From contig JBEINZ010000049.1 in the NCBI GenBank assembly GCA_040377825.1, forward strand, positions 1 to 14,857: a DNA stretch of 14,857 nucleotides, in the 5' to 3' direction. The notes under the pieces are model-generated. The model saw only the letters and a list, made by a program, of their open reading frames with translations, did no database searches and had not been told where the DNA came from. Both the position numbers and the translations under genes were made by a program. This DNA is from JBEINZ01 sp040377825 (GTDB lineage: Bacteria > Pseudomonadota > Alphaproteobacteria > Rhizobiales > Ancalomicrobiaceae). Below, one piece after another: positions 7,036 to 13,128 of this stretch (its first letter is position 1; each line of letters starts with the position of its first letter).

Positions 7036-7831
7036 TGCGACGACACGCCCAGAGTATTAGGGAATCGTAATGTGGATCTTGCGCGATTGCGACCGGCGTT
7101 AACTCCAACAGAGTAAGTCCAGCACGGGAAGCGCAATGTGCGATCAATGCCGAATTCAGGTAGCTGTTGTCGTGGCCTTCTTTCTTAATGAATGCTTGGC
7201 TTCTAATCCAATCGACACCAATGAATCGCGCGCCGACGGCGAGGTGTGACGCTGCTGCCATAAAGGCTTCCTCATAAGCCTCCGGTCCGCCTGCAAGCCC
7301 GAAACACCCGATTGCCGTTACAAGGTTATACTCCACCTCGTCATATGGAGAGGCCCAAGGCTTCAGGCAGTCCATGACATGGAAGTCCCATTGCAAGGAC
7401 CGTGTCGCATTGAACTCGTGTACCGTCTTGCCGGTCAACGCCAGCGCATCCCGATAACATTGTGGCAATTCGCTACCCGCCTTGAATTCTGCGAGCACTT
7501 TCAGGGCCTCTGGAACGAGGTCGCACGCACAAATAGCGCCTGGTTGATCGACGCCGATCGACCAGAATAAGGTTGTGACGCCGGCGCCAAGATCAATCCA
7601 GCGGCGCGGCGTTCCGCCGTGGTTCTTCAGCGCGCCTAAGATCTCCGCGACGCCTTGATCAGGTAGAAGGCGATCATTGAAATATCGCTTGCGATAGTCC
7701 TCGAAATACGCAACGTGCTTGGGATTGAATTCGTCGGGCGAGATATCCCAGAGCCTGCGAAAGGTTCGGTCCAGCCGGCCGTCTTCTTCCTTGAGCCAGC
7801 CGCCAAAAGCTTCTAACGGCATCTCAGACAT
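7028..7831 (-). CDS. class I SAM-dependent methyltransferase, possibly NNMT/PNMT-like
   Basis: The 267 residues form a Rossmann-type SAM methyltransferase. Motif I is WIDLGAGVTTLFW at about residues 78-90, with the acidic residue that would bind the SAM ribose near 104 (ICACDLVPEAL). Later strands are DFHVMDCLKPW, then VEYNLVTAIGCFGLAG, then HLAVGARFIGVDWI. The N-terminal FNPKHVAYFEDYRKRYF and the general plan recall the small-amine N-methyltransferase group (NNMT/PNMT/TEMT). That assignment is tentative and the acceptor is unknown. A GTG at 7867 would lengthen it, but the ATG at 7831 gives an 8-nt overlap with the MFS gene (ATGTCTGA), identical in size to the overlap with the next gene, so 7831 is preferred. 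It is coupled to the transporter before it and the MttB-like gene after it. Confidence 0.8.
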   Translation of the reverse strand: MSEMPLEAFGGWLKEEDGRLDRTFRRLWDISPDEFNPKHVAYFEDYRKRYFNDRLLPDQGVAEILGALKNHGGTPRRWIDLGAGVTTLFWSIGVDQPGAICACDLVPEALKVLAEFKAGSELPQCYRDALALTGKTVHEFNATRSLQWDFHVMDCLKPWASPYDEVEYNLVTAIGCFGLAGGPEAYEEAFMAAASHLAVGARFIGVDWIRSQAFIKKEGHDNSYLNSALIAHCASRAGLTLLELTPVAIAQDPHYDSLILWACRRNG

Positions 7832-9050
7832 TGGCCTGTACCGGACATCTGAGAGCCTGCCGTTCACTTGGCATCACGGCGCTGAGAAGCGCAGAGCAAA
7901 CGGAGGCGCCAAGCATAATTAGATAGATCATTTCGAATGACCCCGTGAAAACCTTCGTATAACCTCCGATAATATTGCCGACAATACCACCCAATCCTAG
8001 CGCGATATTACCAAAGGCAAAAACAAGTGCTGCGCTGCCGTCTACAAATACGTGGCTGATATAGGCAGGAACCAGGCCAAAAATAGAATAGAAGCTGATG
8101 CCGAACAGAACGCCGGCGGCGTAGAGCATCGTATGGTTGTCGCCGCCAGTTGCGTTGATGAGAAGGCCGCAAGACAAGGCCAACACAGTATAGGTCGCGA
8201 TCATGCCGAAACGGACGGTTATGCGATCCGCAAGCCAGCCGATCGCAAAGCCGCTCACCATGCCGACAACCCCGATGATACGCCACATGTAGGCTGCTGT
8301 ATCCGCTGAGTAGCCGGCCTCGTTCTGAATGAATGCGGAGAGATAGGTCTGGTAGGGCATGCAGGAAAGCCCATTCAGGAACATCATGAATAGAATCGCC
8401 GCCGTAAGAGCCTTTGGTAAAGCGCGGACGCGCGCAAGGATGGATCGCCTTTCGACCGAGACAGCTTCTGTCGCTTTGGGGCGTGAGACGCGAAGCAGCA
8501 GAATACCGAGCAAGGTGAGGAATCCAGCAATTATACAGGTTGCTACCCACGGCGAACGCCATCCCTCGTAAGGCAACAGGCTGGTCAGCAAGAAGCTGTT
8601 TACAAACACACCATAACTTGTACCCGACGACATCAAACCGAGTGCTTTACCTTGGTGTTGCTTTGGGATATGGGTCCGAGCGACTTCGACCATGGGGATC
8701 CAAATCGAAGCAGCGCATCCTCCAAGGAGGGTGAGGAATACGGCCATCAATGTAATGTTAGGTGCGATCGCCATGCCGCCGAGGCCCGCGGCACATAAAG
8801 CGATCGAACCGAGGATCATCGGCATTGCGCCGAAACGTAGTGTTAGAAAGCCCGCTAGCAGCGCGCAGATCATGAATCCTGTTTGCACGAGCCCGGAGAT
8901 GGTTCCCATCGTGCCGTAGGAAAAGTCAATATCCACACGGATTGCCTCGACCATTGCGGGGAATAAATACATTCCAAAGCCATAGGTTGATGCAATAAAA
9001 CCGGTAAAGAGTAACGTTATGACTACGCCGCGGCCGTTCCCGGGTTTCAT
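7824..9050 (-). CDS. MFS transporter, 12 transmembrane segments
   Basis: Major facilitator superfamily permease of the inner membrane, 408 residues with about 12 hydrophobic segments in two halves. The loop after the second helix carries a degenerate motif A (LTLRFGAMP near 67-75), and the second half has a clearer version (GWLADRITVRFG). A long polar central loop (RVSRPKATEAVSVERRS) separates the halves. The N-terminus MKPGNGRGVVITLLFTGFIA and the overall pattern resemble YbfB/YjiJ- or OFA-like permeases; the substrate cannot be deduced. The ATG at 9050 has GGAGG about 9 nt upstream. It is the first intact gene of the overlapping four-gene run, so a substrate or product related to the methyltransferases downstream is likely (inference). 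Confidence 0.9.
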   Translation of the reverse strand: MKPGNGRGVVITLLFTGFIASTYGFGMYLFPAMVEAIRVDIDFSYGTMGTISGLVQTGFMICALLAGFLTLRFGAMPMILGSIALCAAGLGGMAIAPNITLMAVFLTLLGGCAASIWIPMVEVARTHIPKQHQGKALGLMSSGTSYGVFVNSFLLTSLLPYEGWRSPWVATCIIAGFLTLLGILLLRVSRPKATEAVSVERRSILARVRALPKALTAAILFMMFLNGLSCMPYQTYLSAFIQNEAGYSADTAAYMWRIIGVVGMVSGFAIGWLADRITVRFGMIATYTVLALSCGLLINATGGDNHTMLYAAGVLFGISFYSIFGLVPAYISHVFVDGSAALVFAFGNIALGLGGIVGNIIGGYTKVFTGSFEMIYLIMLGASVCSALLSAVMPSERQALRCPVQANV

Positions 9051-9064
9051 ATTTGACTTCCTCC

Positions 9065-9280
9065 CTATTTGGGATGAGCCCGACGATACATTACGAGCAT
9101 GCGCGGTGATCTGTCTGAAAACGCTGAACGATCGTAGTCCCCGTAGACAGCCTCCAAGACCATTCCTTCCGGCACGGATGAATACAGCCAGTTGTAGTCA
9201 TATCGATAAAGCGTCATCTGAGAATGCCAGCTATCTTGAACACCTGCTGAGTTCGCAATTTCATAAAAGAACCGGAACAT
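9065..9280 (-). pseudogene. C-terminal remnant of a SAM methyltransferase
   Basis: The 71 residues from the ATG at 9280 (MFRFFYEIANSAG ... DSWHSQMTLYRY ... LEAVYGDYDRSAF ... SPRMLVMYRR) match the last third of class I SAM methyltransferases. That part holds the strand-turn EAVYGDYD and the final SPRM strand. The SAM-binding Rossmann half is absent. A TAA lies in frame a few codons upstream of the alternative TTG at 9292, and no methyltransferase sequence was recognised in the other minus-strand frames of 9293-9427. It ends 14 nt before the MFS start. It is best read as a 5'-truncated gene; expression as a small protein is possible but unsupported. Confidence 0.7.
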
Positions 9281-9427
9281 AATGGCGTCCAAACAGACTT
9301 ACCGATGTCATGCACCCGACTCGTAGTATCGTGCTTCAGACTAAGCGGGTTTCTCGAAGTTCGTTCTTGAAGGTTATTGGCCTCAATCTGACTTGGGACT
9401 GATTGATATCATCCCACCGCATTCCAA

Positions 9428-10018
9428 TCAGGCACGCCTATGATTTTCCGGAGAGCGGTTTCTGTTGATCCAAAGAGCGATCATGACAAGGAATGCGGAA
9501 ACGATAAGCACGACCGGGTTCAAAAGGGTTGTGAGGTTGAAGCTCTCTGTAGCAAAGATGGAGAGAGTATACTGGAAAGTCGCGACGAGATAAAACAGGA
9601 TACTATCCTCATTGGGGTGCGTGCGTGCCTTTGCGATGATCATGGCGAAGGCCGCGATGTCGATGATCGTGATCACGATGACCGCGAAGAGCGGGTCCTT
9701 GGTAAAATACCATATCGGCAGCGCCGAGAGCGCGCTGATCAGCGTCCACACGTCCTTCTTCGTGACATATTGCACGCCTCCGCGTAGCGAAAGCGCGACG
9801 ACCAGGAAGCATAGGAACGCCACGAGCGCCATGGCCCAAGCGCCTGGACCAGCTCCCGCGGCCCATTGCGCCCCGGCAACAATCGCCGCGCCGAACCCCC
9901 AAATAACATAGGAAAAAATATGCGGCCGAAGTTCGCCGGTATAGGTTTTCCAGCAGTAAGGCACATACTGAAACACGGTGACAACGAGGGAGGCGATGCC
10001 GAATAGTTCGTTGCTCAT
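9428..10018 (-). CDS. seven-helix membrane protein with a PQ-loop/SWEET-like 3+1+3 plan
   Basis: The 196 residues hold seven hydrophobic segments, roughly at 5-25, 31-53, 59-80, 89-105, 111-133, 141-158 and 165-188. The first three-helix unit has VFQYVPYCWKTYTGELRPH followed by FSYVIWG, which resembles the PQ-loop pattern with PY in place of PQ. A similar unit follows the fourth helix (IIDIAAFAMIIAKARTHP ... SILFYLVATFQYT). A 3+1+3 arrangement is the plan of SWEET/PQ-loop transporters. The relation is inferred from pattern, and the protein may belong to an uncharacterised family. The frame opens at 10042, but GGAGG lies inside that extension about 10 nt before the ATG at 10018, so 10018 (MSNELFG) is preferred. 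It lies 67 nt past higA and 147 nt before the methyltransferase remnant. Confidence 0.8.
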   Translation of the reverse strand: MSNELFGIASLVVTVFQYVPYCWKTYTGELRPHIFSYVIWGFGAAIVAGAQWAAGAGPGAWAMALVAFLCFLVVALSLRGGVQYVTKKDVWTLISALSALPIWYFTKDPLFAVIVITIIDIAAFAMIIAKARTHPNEDSILFYLVATFQYTLSIFATESFNLTTLLNPVVLIVSAFLVMIALWINRNRSPENHRRA

Positions 10019-10050
10019 TTCGGTGCATCCTCCGTCTTGCATATCGCACG

Positions 10051-10181
10051 CGCGACGAGCCGTTCACGCCGTCTCCACCTGCTTGTCACGCCGCGCGCGG
10101 CGTGATGCTTGCAAGGTCGGCGCTGATCTCGCGACGGCGCTCCATCAGATCGTAATCGGCTTGCAGCCCGAGAAAGAACCC
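10051..10181. repeat. 131-bp direct repeat, right copy (3' end of intact higA)
   Basis: Partner of 5314-5444, aligned without gaps at an offset of 4737 bp. It covers the last ~32 codons of higA and 35 bp beyond its stop. This copy is continuous with a full higA; the left copy is not. Confidence 0.85.
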
Positions 10182-10400
10182 TTCGGAGAGACCAAAGTAG
10201 CGGGCTAGGCGCAGGTCGGTGTCGGCGGTGATCGCCCTTTTCCCTAGAACGATTTCGTTGATACGGCGTGGCGGCACATGAATGGCGCGCGCCAGCGCAT
10301 TCTGGCTGAGGCTCATCGGGCCAAGGAATTCCTCGGCCAGGATTTCCCCCGGCGTTGGATTCGGCAAAAGCTCAGTCATGGTAATCGACGATTTCGACAT
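10086..10400 (-). CDS. higA: HigA-family antitoxin (XRE-type)
   Basis: Antitoxin of a type II toxin-antitoxin pair; it binds HigB and represses the operon. The 104 residues show the family start PNPTPGEILAEEFL near 13-26. The helix-turn-helix is about 30-55 (LSQNALARAIHVPPRRINEI), followed by GKRAITADTDLRLARYFG and the C-terminal FFLGLQADYDLMERRR. The frame is open to 10448, but the ATG at 10400 has AAGGAGG about 7-8 nt upstream, which decides the start and gives a 29-nt overlap with higB. A later ATG at 10379 (MTELLPNP) gives an 8-nt overlap but has no ribosome site. Its 3' end is duplicated at 5314-5444. Confidence 0.93.
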   Translation of the reverse strand: MSKSSITMTELLPNPTPGEILAEEFLGPMSLSQNALARAIHVPPRRINEIVLGKRAITADTDLRLARYFGLSEGFFLGLQADYDLMERRREISADLASITPRAA

Positions 10401-10656
10401 CGGATGGCCCTCCTTCCCGCCAAACGAAACAGATGCGCCACTGGTCATTGACCCTTATCGAGTACTGGCCGACTCGATCGTCTTTCAAGGCCTCGAGCCG
10501 ATTGCCGGGCGGCGCGCGGAGATCGTTGAGCACGCGCGCCTGATTGAGCAAACGCAGCTTTCGGAGCACTACCGCCTGAATATCAGGCGGCAGCTTTCTG
10601 CTGCGCAGGCCATGCCAGATCAGTTCAGTCTCTGGATCGGCAAAACTGTAGATCAT
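10372..10656 (-). CDS. higB: HigB-family toxin (RelE superfamily mRNA interferase)
   Basis: Ribosome-dependent mRNA-cleaving toxin of the HigB/RelE fold. The 94 residues begin MIYSFADPETELIWHG, continue with RKLPPDIQAVVLRKLRLLNQA, and contain the typical basic core LRAPPGNRLEALK and the strand pair GQYSIRVNDQWRICFVW. They end VEIVDYHD, close to the usual family end. A TTG at 10665 would add three residues, but the ATG at 10656 fits the family N-terminus. The toxin-first order is normal for higBA. A perfect palindrome lies 12 nt upstream of the start. Confidence 0.93.
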   Translation of the reverse strand: MIYSFADPETELIWHGLRSRKLPPDIQAVVLRKLRLLNQARVLNDLRAPPGNRLEALKDDRVGQYSIRVNDQWRICFVWREGGPSDVEIVDYHD

Positions 10657-10668
10657 GGCAGTCAATAA

Positions 10669-10684
10669 CGCATAACGTTATGCG
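10669..10684. promoter_or_regulatory. 16-bp palindromic operator upstream of higB
   Basis: CGCATAACGTTATGCG is a perfect palindrome located 12 nt before the higB ATG. HigA-type antitoxins bind palindromes in their own promoter, so this is the probable autoregulatory operator. On the minus strand TTGCAC lies directly before it and may be a -35 element; no convincing -10 was found at good spacing. Confidence 0.7.
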
Positions 10685-10851
10685 GTGCAACAGTGTGCGA
10701 ACTGCAGAACCATGCTTTTGACCAAGCAGGGCAATGCAACCCCAGTCCGCACCCCATGCGTCGCCGCATCCATCGACTCCGCGCAGATTTGGGCTAAAAC
10801 CCTCCCTCGCCCCGGTTCATCGGCTTGGGCATCCTCCCGAGCGGGCGTTTC

Positions 10852-12858
10852 ATGAAGACCATTATCGGCATTGATACCGGAGGCACGTTCACCGACGCGG
10901 TGGTGTTCGATCCCAAGGAGGAGCGGGTGCTCGCCAAGGCGAAGGCGATCACCACCAAGGGGGATCTCGCGATCGGCGTCGCGGAGGCCATGCGGGCGGC
11001 TGTCGCGGCGGTTGAGGGGCGTGCGACTGTCGCGGATGTCGCGCTCGTCTCGGTCTCCACCACGCTTGCCACCAATGCGATCGTGGAAGGCCACGGCTCG
11101 CCGATCGCGGTCATCCTCGCTGGGTTCGATGCGCGGATGACGGAGCGCACCGGCATCGCGGCGGCGCTGCCGGCGACGCCCATGTTGTCGATCGCCGGCG
11201 GGCACGATCACGCGGGCGAACCGGTCGCCCCGCTCGACCTTGCGCGTGCCGAGGCGTTCATCGTTGAGAATGCCCACGCGGCGGAGGCCTTCGCGATCGC
11301 CGCGCAATACTCGGTTCGCAATCCCGCCCATGAACTTGCGCTGCGCGAGCTGGTCCTCCGGCTCACCGGCCGGCCCGCGACGATATCGAGCGAGCTTGCG
11401 AGCGACCTCGACGCGCCACGCCGCGCGCTGACGGCGGCGCTCAATGCCCGCCTGATCGGGCGTATCCATGCGCTGGTGGAGGCGATCCGCCGCGCTATGG
11501 CCGACCTTGGCATTGCGGCGCCGCTTATGATCGTGAAGGGCGACGGGACCATGGCCGCAGCCGACGCCATTCTCGCCCGGCCGGTCGAGACCGTTCTGTC
11601 CGGACCAGCGGCGAGCGTCATCGGGGCGAAGGCGCTTTCCGGGCTCGCCGATTTCGTCATGTCGGACATTGGCGGGACGACCACGGATATCGCGGTTTTG
11701 GAAAACGGCTGGCCGCGCCTCAATCGGGCGGGCGCGGAGGTCGGCGGGTTTCGCACCATGGTGCGGGCGGTTGAAATGCGCACCTATGGTCTCGGCGGCG
11801 ACAGCGAAGTCGATCTCGACGATAAGGGCCGCGTGACGCTTTCCCCGCGCCGGATCGTGCCGATCTCGCTTTTGGCCGATCGCCACCCTGCGATTGGCGA
11901 GCGCCTAGCCGCCCTGGCCGAAAGCGCCGATCCCGCGATCGAGCCCGGGCGCTATGTGTTGCGGCCGTTCGGTGCCGTTGCGGCCGGTGCGTCCCAGGGC
12001 GCCCTCGGCGACCGGGAGGCGCGGATGCTGGACAAGATCGGCGACGCGCCCGTGCCGCTGGCCTCGCTCCTGGTCACCGCCGACGCGCGGCGCACCTTGG
12101 AAAAGCTGGTGCGCGCGGGGCGGCTTCAGATGTCCGGCTTCACGCCATCGGATGCCGCGCATGTGCTCGGTCGGCAAGCGACATGGTCGCGCGAGGCGGC
12201 CATTGCCGGCGCGCGGCTTCTGATCCGGGCGCGCCGCATGGGCCGGCCGGGCGAGGCGGAGGCGGTGGCCTTCGCCGAAACAGTGATCGACCGGCTGGTG
12301 AGCGCGAGCGGGCGCGCCGTGTTGGAGACCTTGCTCGGCCGCGCGCCCGGTGGGGCGGACGAATTGATCGATGCGGTTTGCGAGGGCCGTCCGGCCTTGC
12401 GCGGCGTCGCCGTCTCGCTCCGGCCGTCGATGCCGCTCGTGGCCGTCGGCGGGCCGGCGCCGATTGCCTATCCGGATGTCGGGCGGCGGCTTGGCGTCGA
12501 TCTCAGGCTGTTGTCGGATGGCGATGTTGCCAATGCCATCGGCGCGGCAACGGGTGCGGTCCGCACGCGCGTGGTCGTCGAGGTGCAGGCGATGCCGTCC
12601 GGCGGCTGGCGGATCCATGCCGCAGGCGGCTTGGTTGATGCCGATGATCCGAGCCTTGCGTTGACCCGCGCCCGCGCCATTGCCGCCGCGGCCGCGCTTC
12701 AAGCCGCGCATGCTATGGGCGCGGCTGATGCCCGAGCGCTGCTCAACGTCGAGCGGATCGATTTGCCGGGTGTTACGGGCGATTTCGGGCTCGTGTCCGC
12801 GCTGGTGACGGCCGAAGCCTTCGGAGCGGGACTCTCACTGGCCTCGAGCGCGAACTGA
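10852..12858 (+). CDS. hydantoinase/oxoprolinase family protein (HyuA-like subunit), orphan
   Basis: Member of the HyuA family of ATP-dependent N-methylhydantoinase / 5-oxoprolinase / acetone carboxylase subunits. The 668 residues carry the N-terminal ATPase motif GIDTGGTFTDAVVFDP at about 5-20. A second actin-like phosphate motif, DIGGTTTDIAV, lies at about 272-282, preceded by ETVLSGPAASVIGA and followed by TYGLGGDSEVDLDD near 310-324. A C-terminal domain follows with VAVGGPAPIAYPDVGRRLGV. Length suits the subunit alone. The partner HyuB-type subunit is not adjacent on either side, so the reaction cannot be assigned. The frame opens at 10825, but the ATG at 10852 (MKTIIGIDTGG) fits the family; no strong ribosome site is seen. 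It is divergent from higBA and monocistronic as far as visible. Confidence 0.88.
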   Translation: MKTIIGIDTGGTFTDAVVFDPKEERVLAKAKAITTKGDLAIGVAEAMRAAVAAVEGRATVADVALVSVSTTLATNAIVEGHGSPIAVILAGFDARMTERTGIAAALPATPMLSIAGGHDHAGEPVAPLDLARAEAFIVENAHAAEAFAIAAQYSVRNPAHELALRELVLRLTGRPATISSELASDLDAPRRALTAALNARLIGRIHALVEAIRRAMADLGIAAPLMIVKGDGTMAAADAILARPVETVLSGPAASVIGAKALSGLADFVMSDIGGTTTDIAVLENGWPRLNRAGAEVGGFRTMVRAVEMRTYGLGGDSEVDLDDKGRVTLSPRRIVPISLLADRHPAIGERLAALAESADPAIEPGRYVLRPFGAVAAGASQGALGDREARMLDKIGDAPVPLASLLVTADARRTLEKLVRAGRLQMSGFTPSDAAHVLGRQATWSREAAIAGARLLIRARRMGRPGEAEAVAFAETVIDRLVSASGRAVLETLLGRAPGGADELIDAVCEGRPALRGVAVSLRPSMPLVAVGGPAPIAYPDVGRRLGVDLRLLSDGDVANAIGAATGAVRTRVVVEVQAMPSGGWRIHAAGGLVDADDPSLALTRARAIAAAAALQAAHAMGAADARALLNVERIDLPGVTGDFGLVSALVTAEAFGAGLSLASSAN

Positions 12859-12930
12859 ATGAACATGTGCTGCAATGCCGCAAAACAGCGTTTCGACATC
12901 GATCGAGACCGGCTCAGTTTAACAAATCTG

Positions 12931-12978
12931 GAGCAATTCCTTATCGATTGGATGAGTCCATCCGATCGGGAAATGCTC
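12931..12978. repeat. REP-like intergenic palindrome, family B
   Basis: GAGCAATTCC (12931-12940) faces GGAAATGCTC (12969-12978), and CGATTGGATG faces CATCCGATCG around a 4-base centre. The arms match with few mismatches. The sequence differs from family A at the window ends. It has the form of a dispersed palindromic repeat with GAGCATTTCC-type ends, and lies 73 nt past the HyuA-like gene. Confidence 0.7.
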
Positions 12979-13043
12979 TAGGGTTTCATAAAAGAAAGAT
13001 TCATCTTTTCAACATTTCACAAGATTAAATGCGCTTCGATTGT

Positions 13044-13061
13044 GTGATATCGGCCTATCAC
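13044..13061. promoter_or_regulatory. inverted repeat upstream of the HerA-like gene
   Basis: GTGATA and TATCAC are separated by six bases, 68 nt before the start codon. The surrounding DNA (12979-13060) is AT-richer than its neighbours, as expected of a promoter region. It may be an operator, or chance. The rest of 12859-13128 shows only the family B palindrome and no gene. Confidence 0.3.
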
Positions 13062-13128
13062 TGAACCTGCGTTTAACCCTCCTGGCGTCAGTCTCGGACC
13101 GCAACAACGAGATCGGTGCAGACGCGTA

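Larger units (their letters stand above)
5445..10050. other. accessory block between the higA-derived direct repeats
   Basis: This ~4.6-kb stretch holds the GFA, MttB-like, methyltransferase, MFS, methyltransferase-remnant and 3+1+3 membrane protein genes, all on the minus strand. Its base composition is visibly lower in GC than its surroundings: 24 of 60 bases at 8941-9000 against 45 of 60 at 12241-12300. It has no integrase, transposase or tRNA. The direct repeats and composition suggest acquisition by recombination, perhaps homologous exchange at the higA 3' end. This is inference; the boundaries are those of the repeats. Confidence 0.55.

Noticed and set aside
7832..7867. GTG start giving a 12-residue longer SAM methyltransferase
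   Set aside because: It overlaps the MFS gene by 44 nt. The ATG at 7831 gives the same 8-nt overlap as the next junction.
9360..9420. Imperfect palindrome (GGGACTGATTGATATCATCCC region) between the membrane gene and the methyltransferase remnant
   Set aside because: Arms are out of register and no T-run or promoter elements could be placed; treated as chance.
10678..11886. 402-residue open frame on the minus strand opposite the HyuA-like gene
   Set aside because: Translation is Arg/Asp/Gly-rich without domain features, while the plus strand carries clear ATPase motifs.
12985..13015. Possible terminator hairpin (AAAGAT/ATCTTT) before the HerA-like gene
   Set aside because: The stem is short and AT-only with a 2-base loop, not credible as a terminator.
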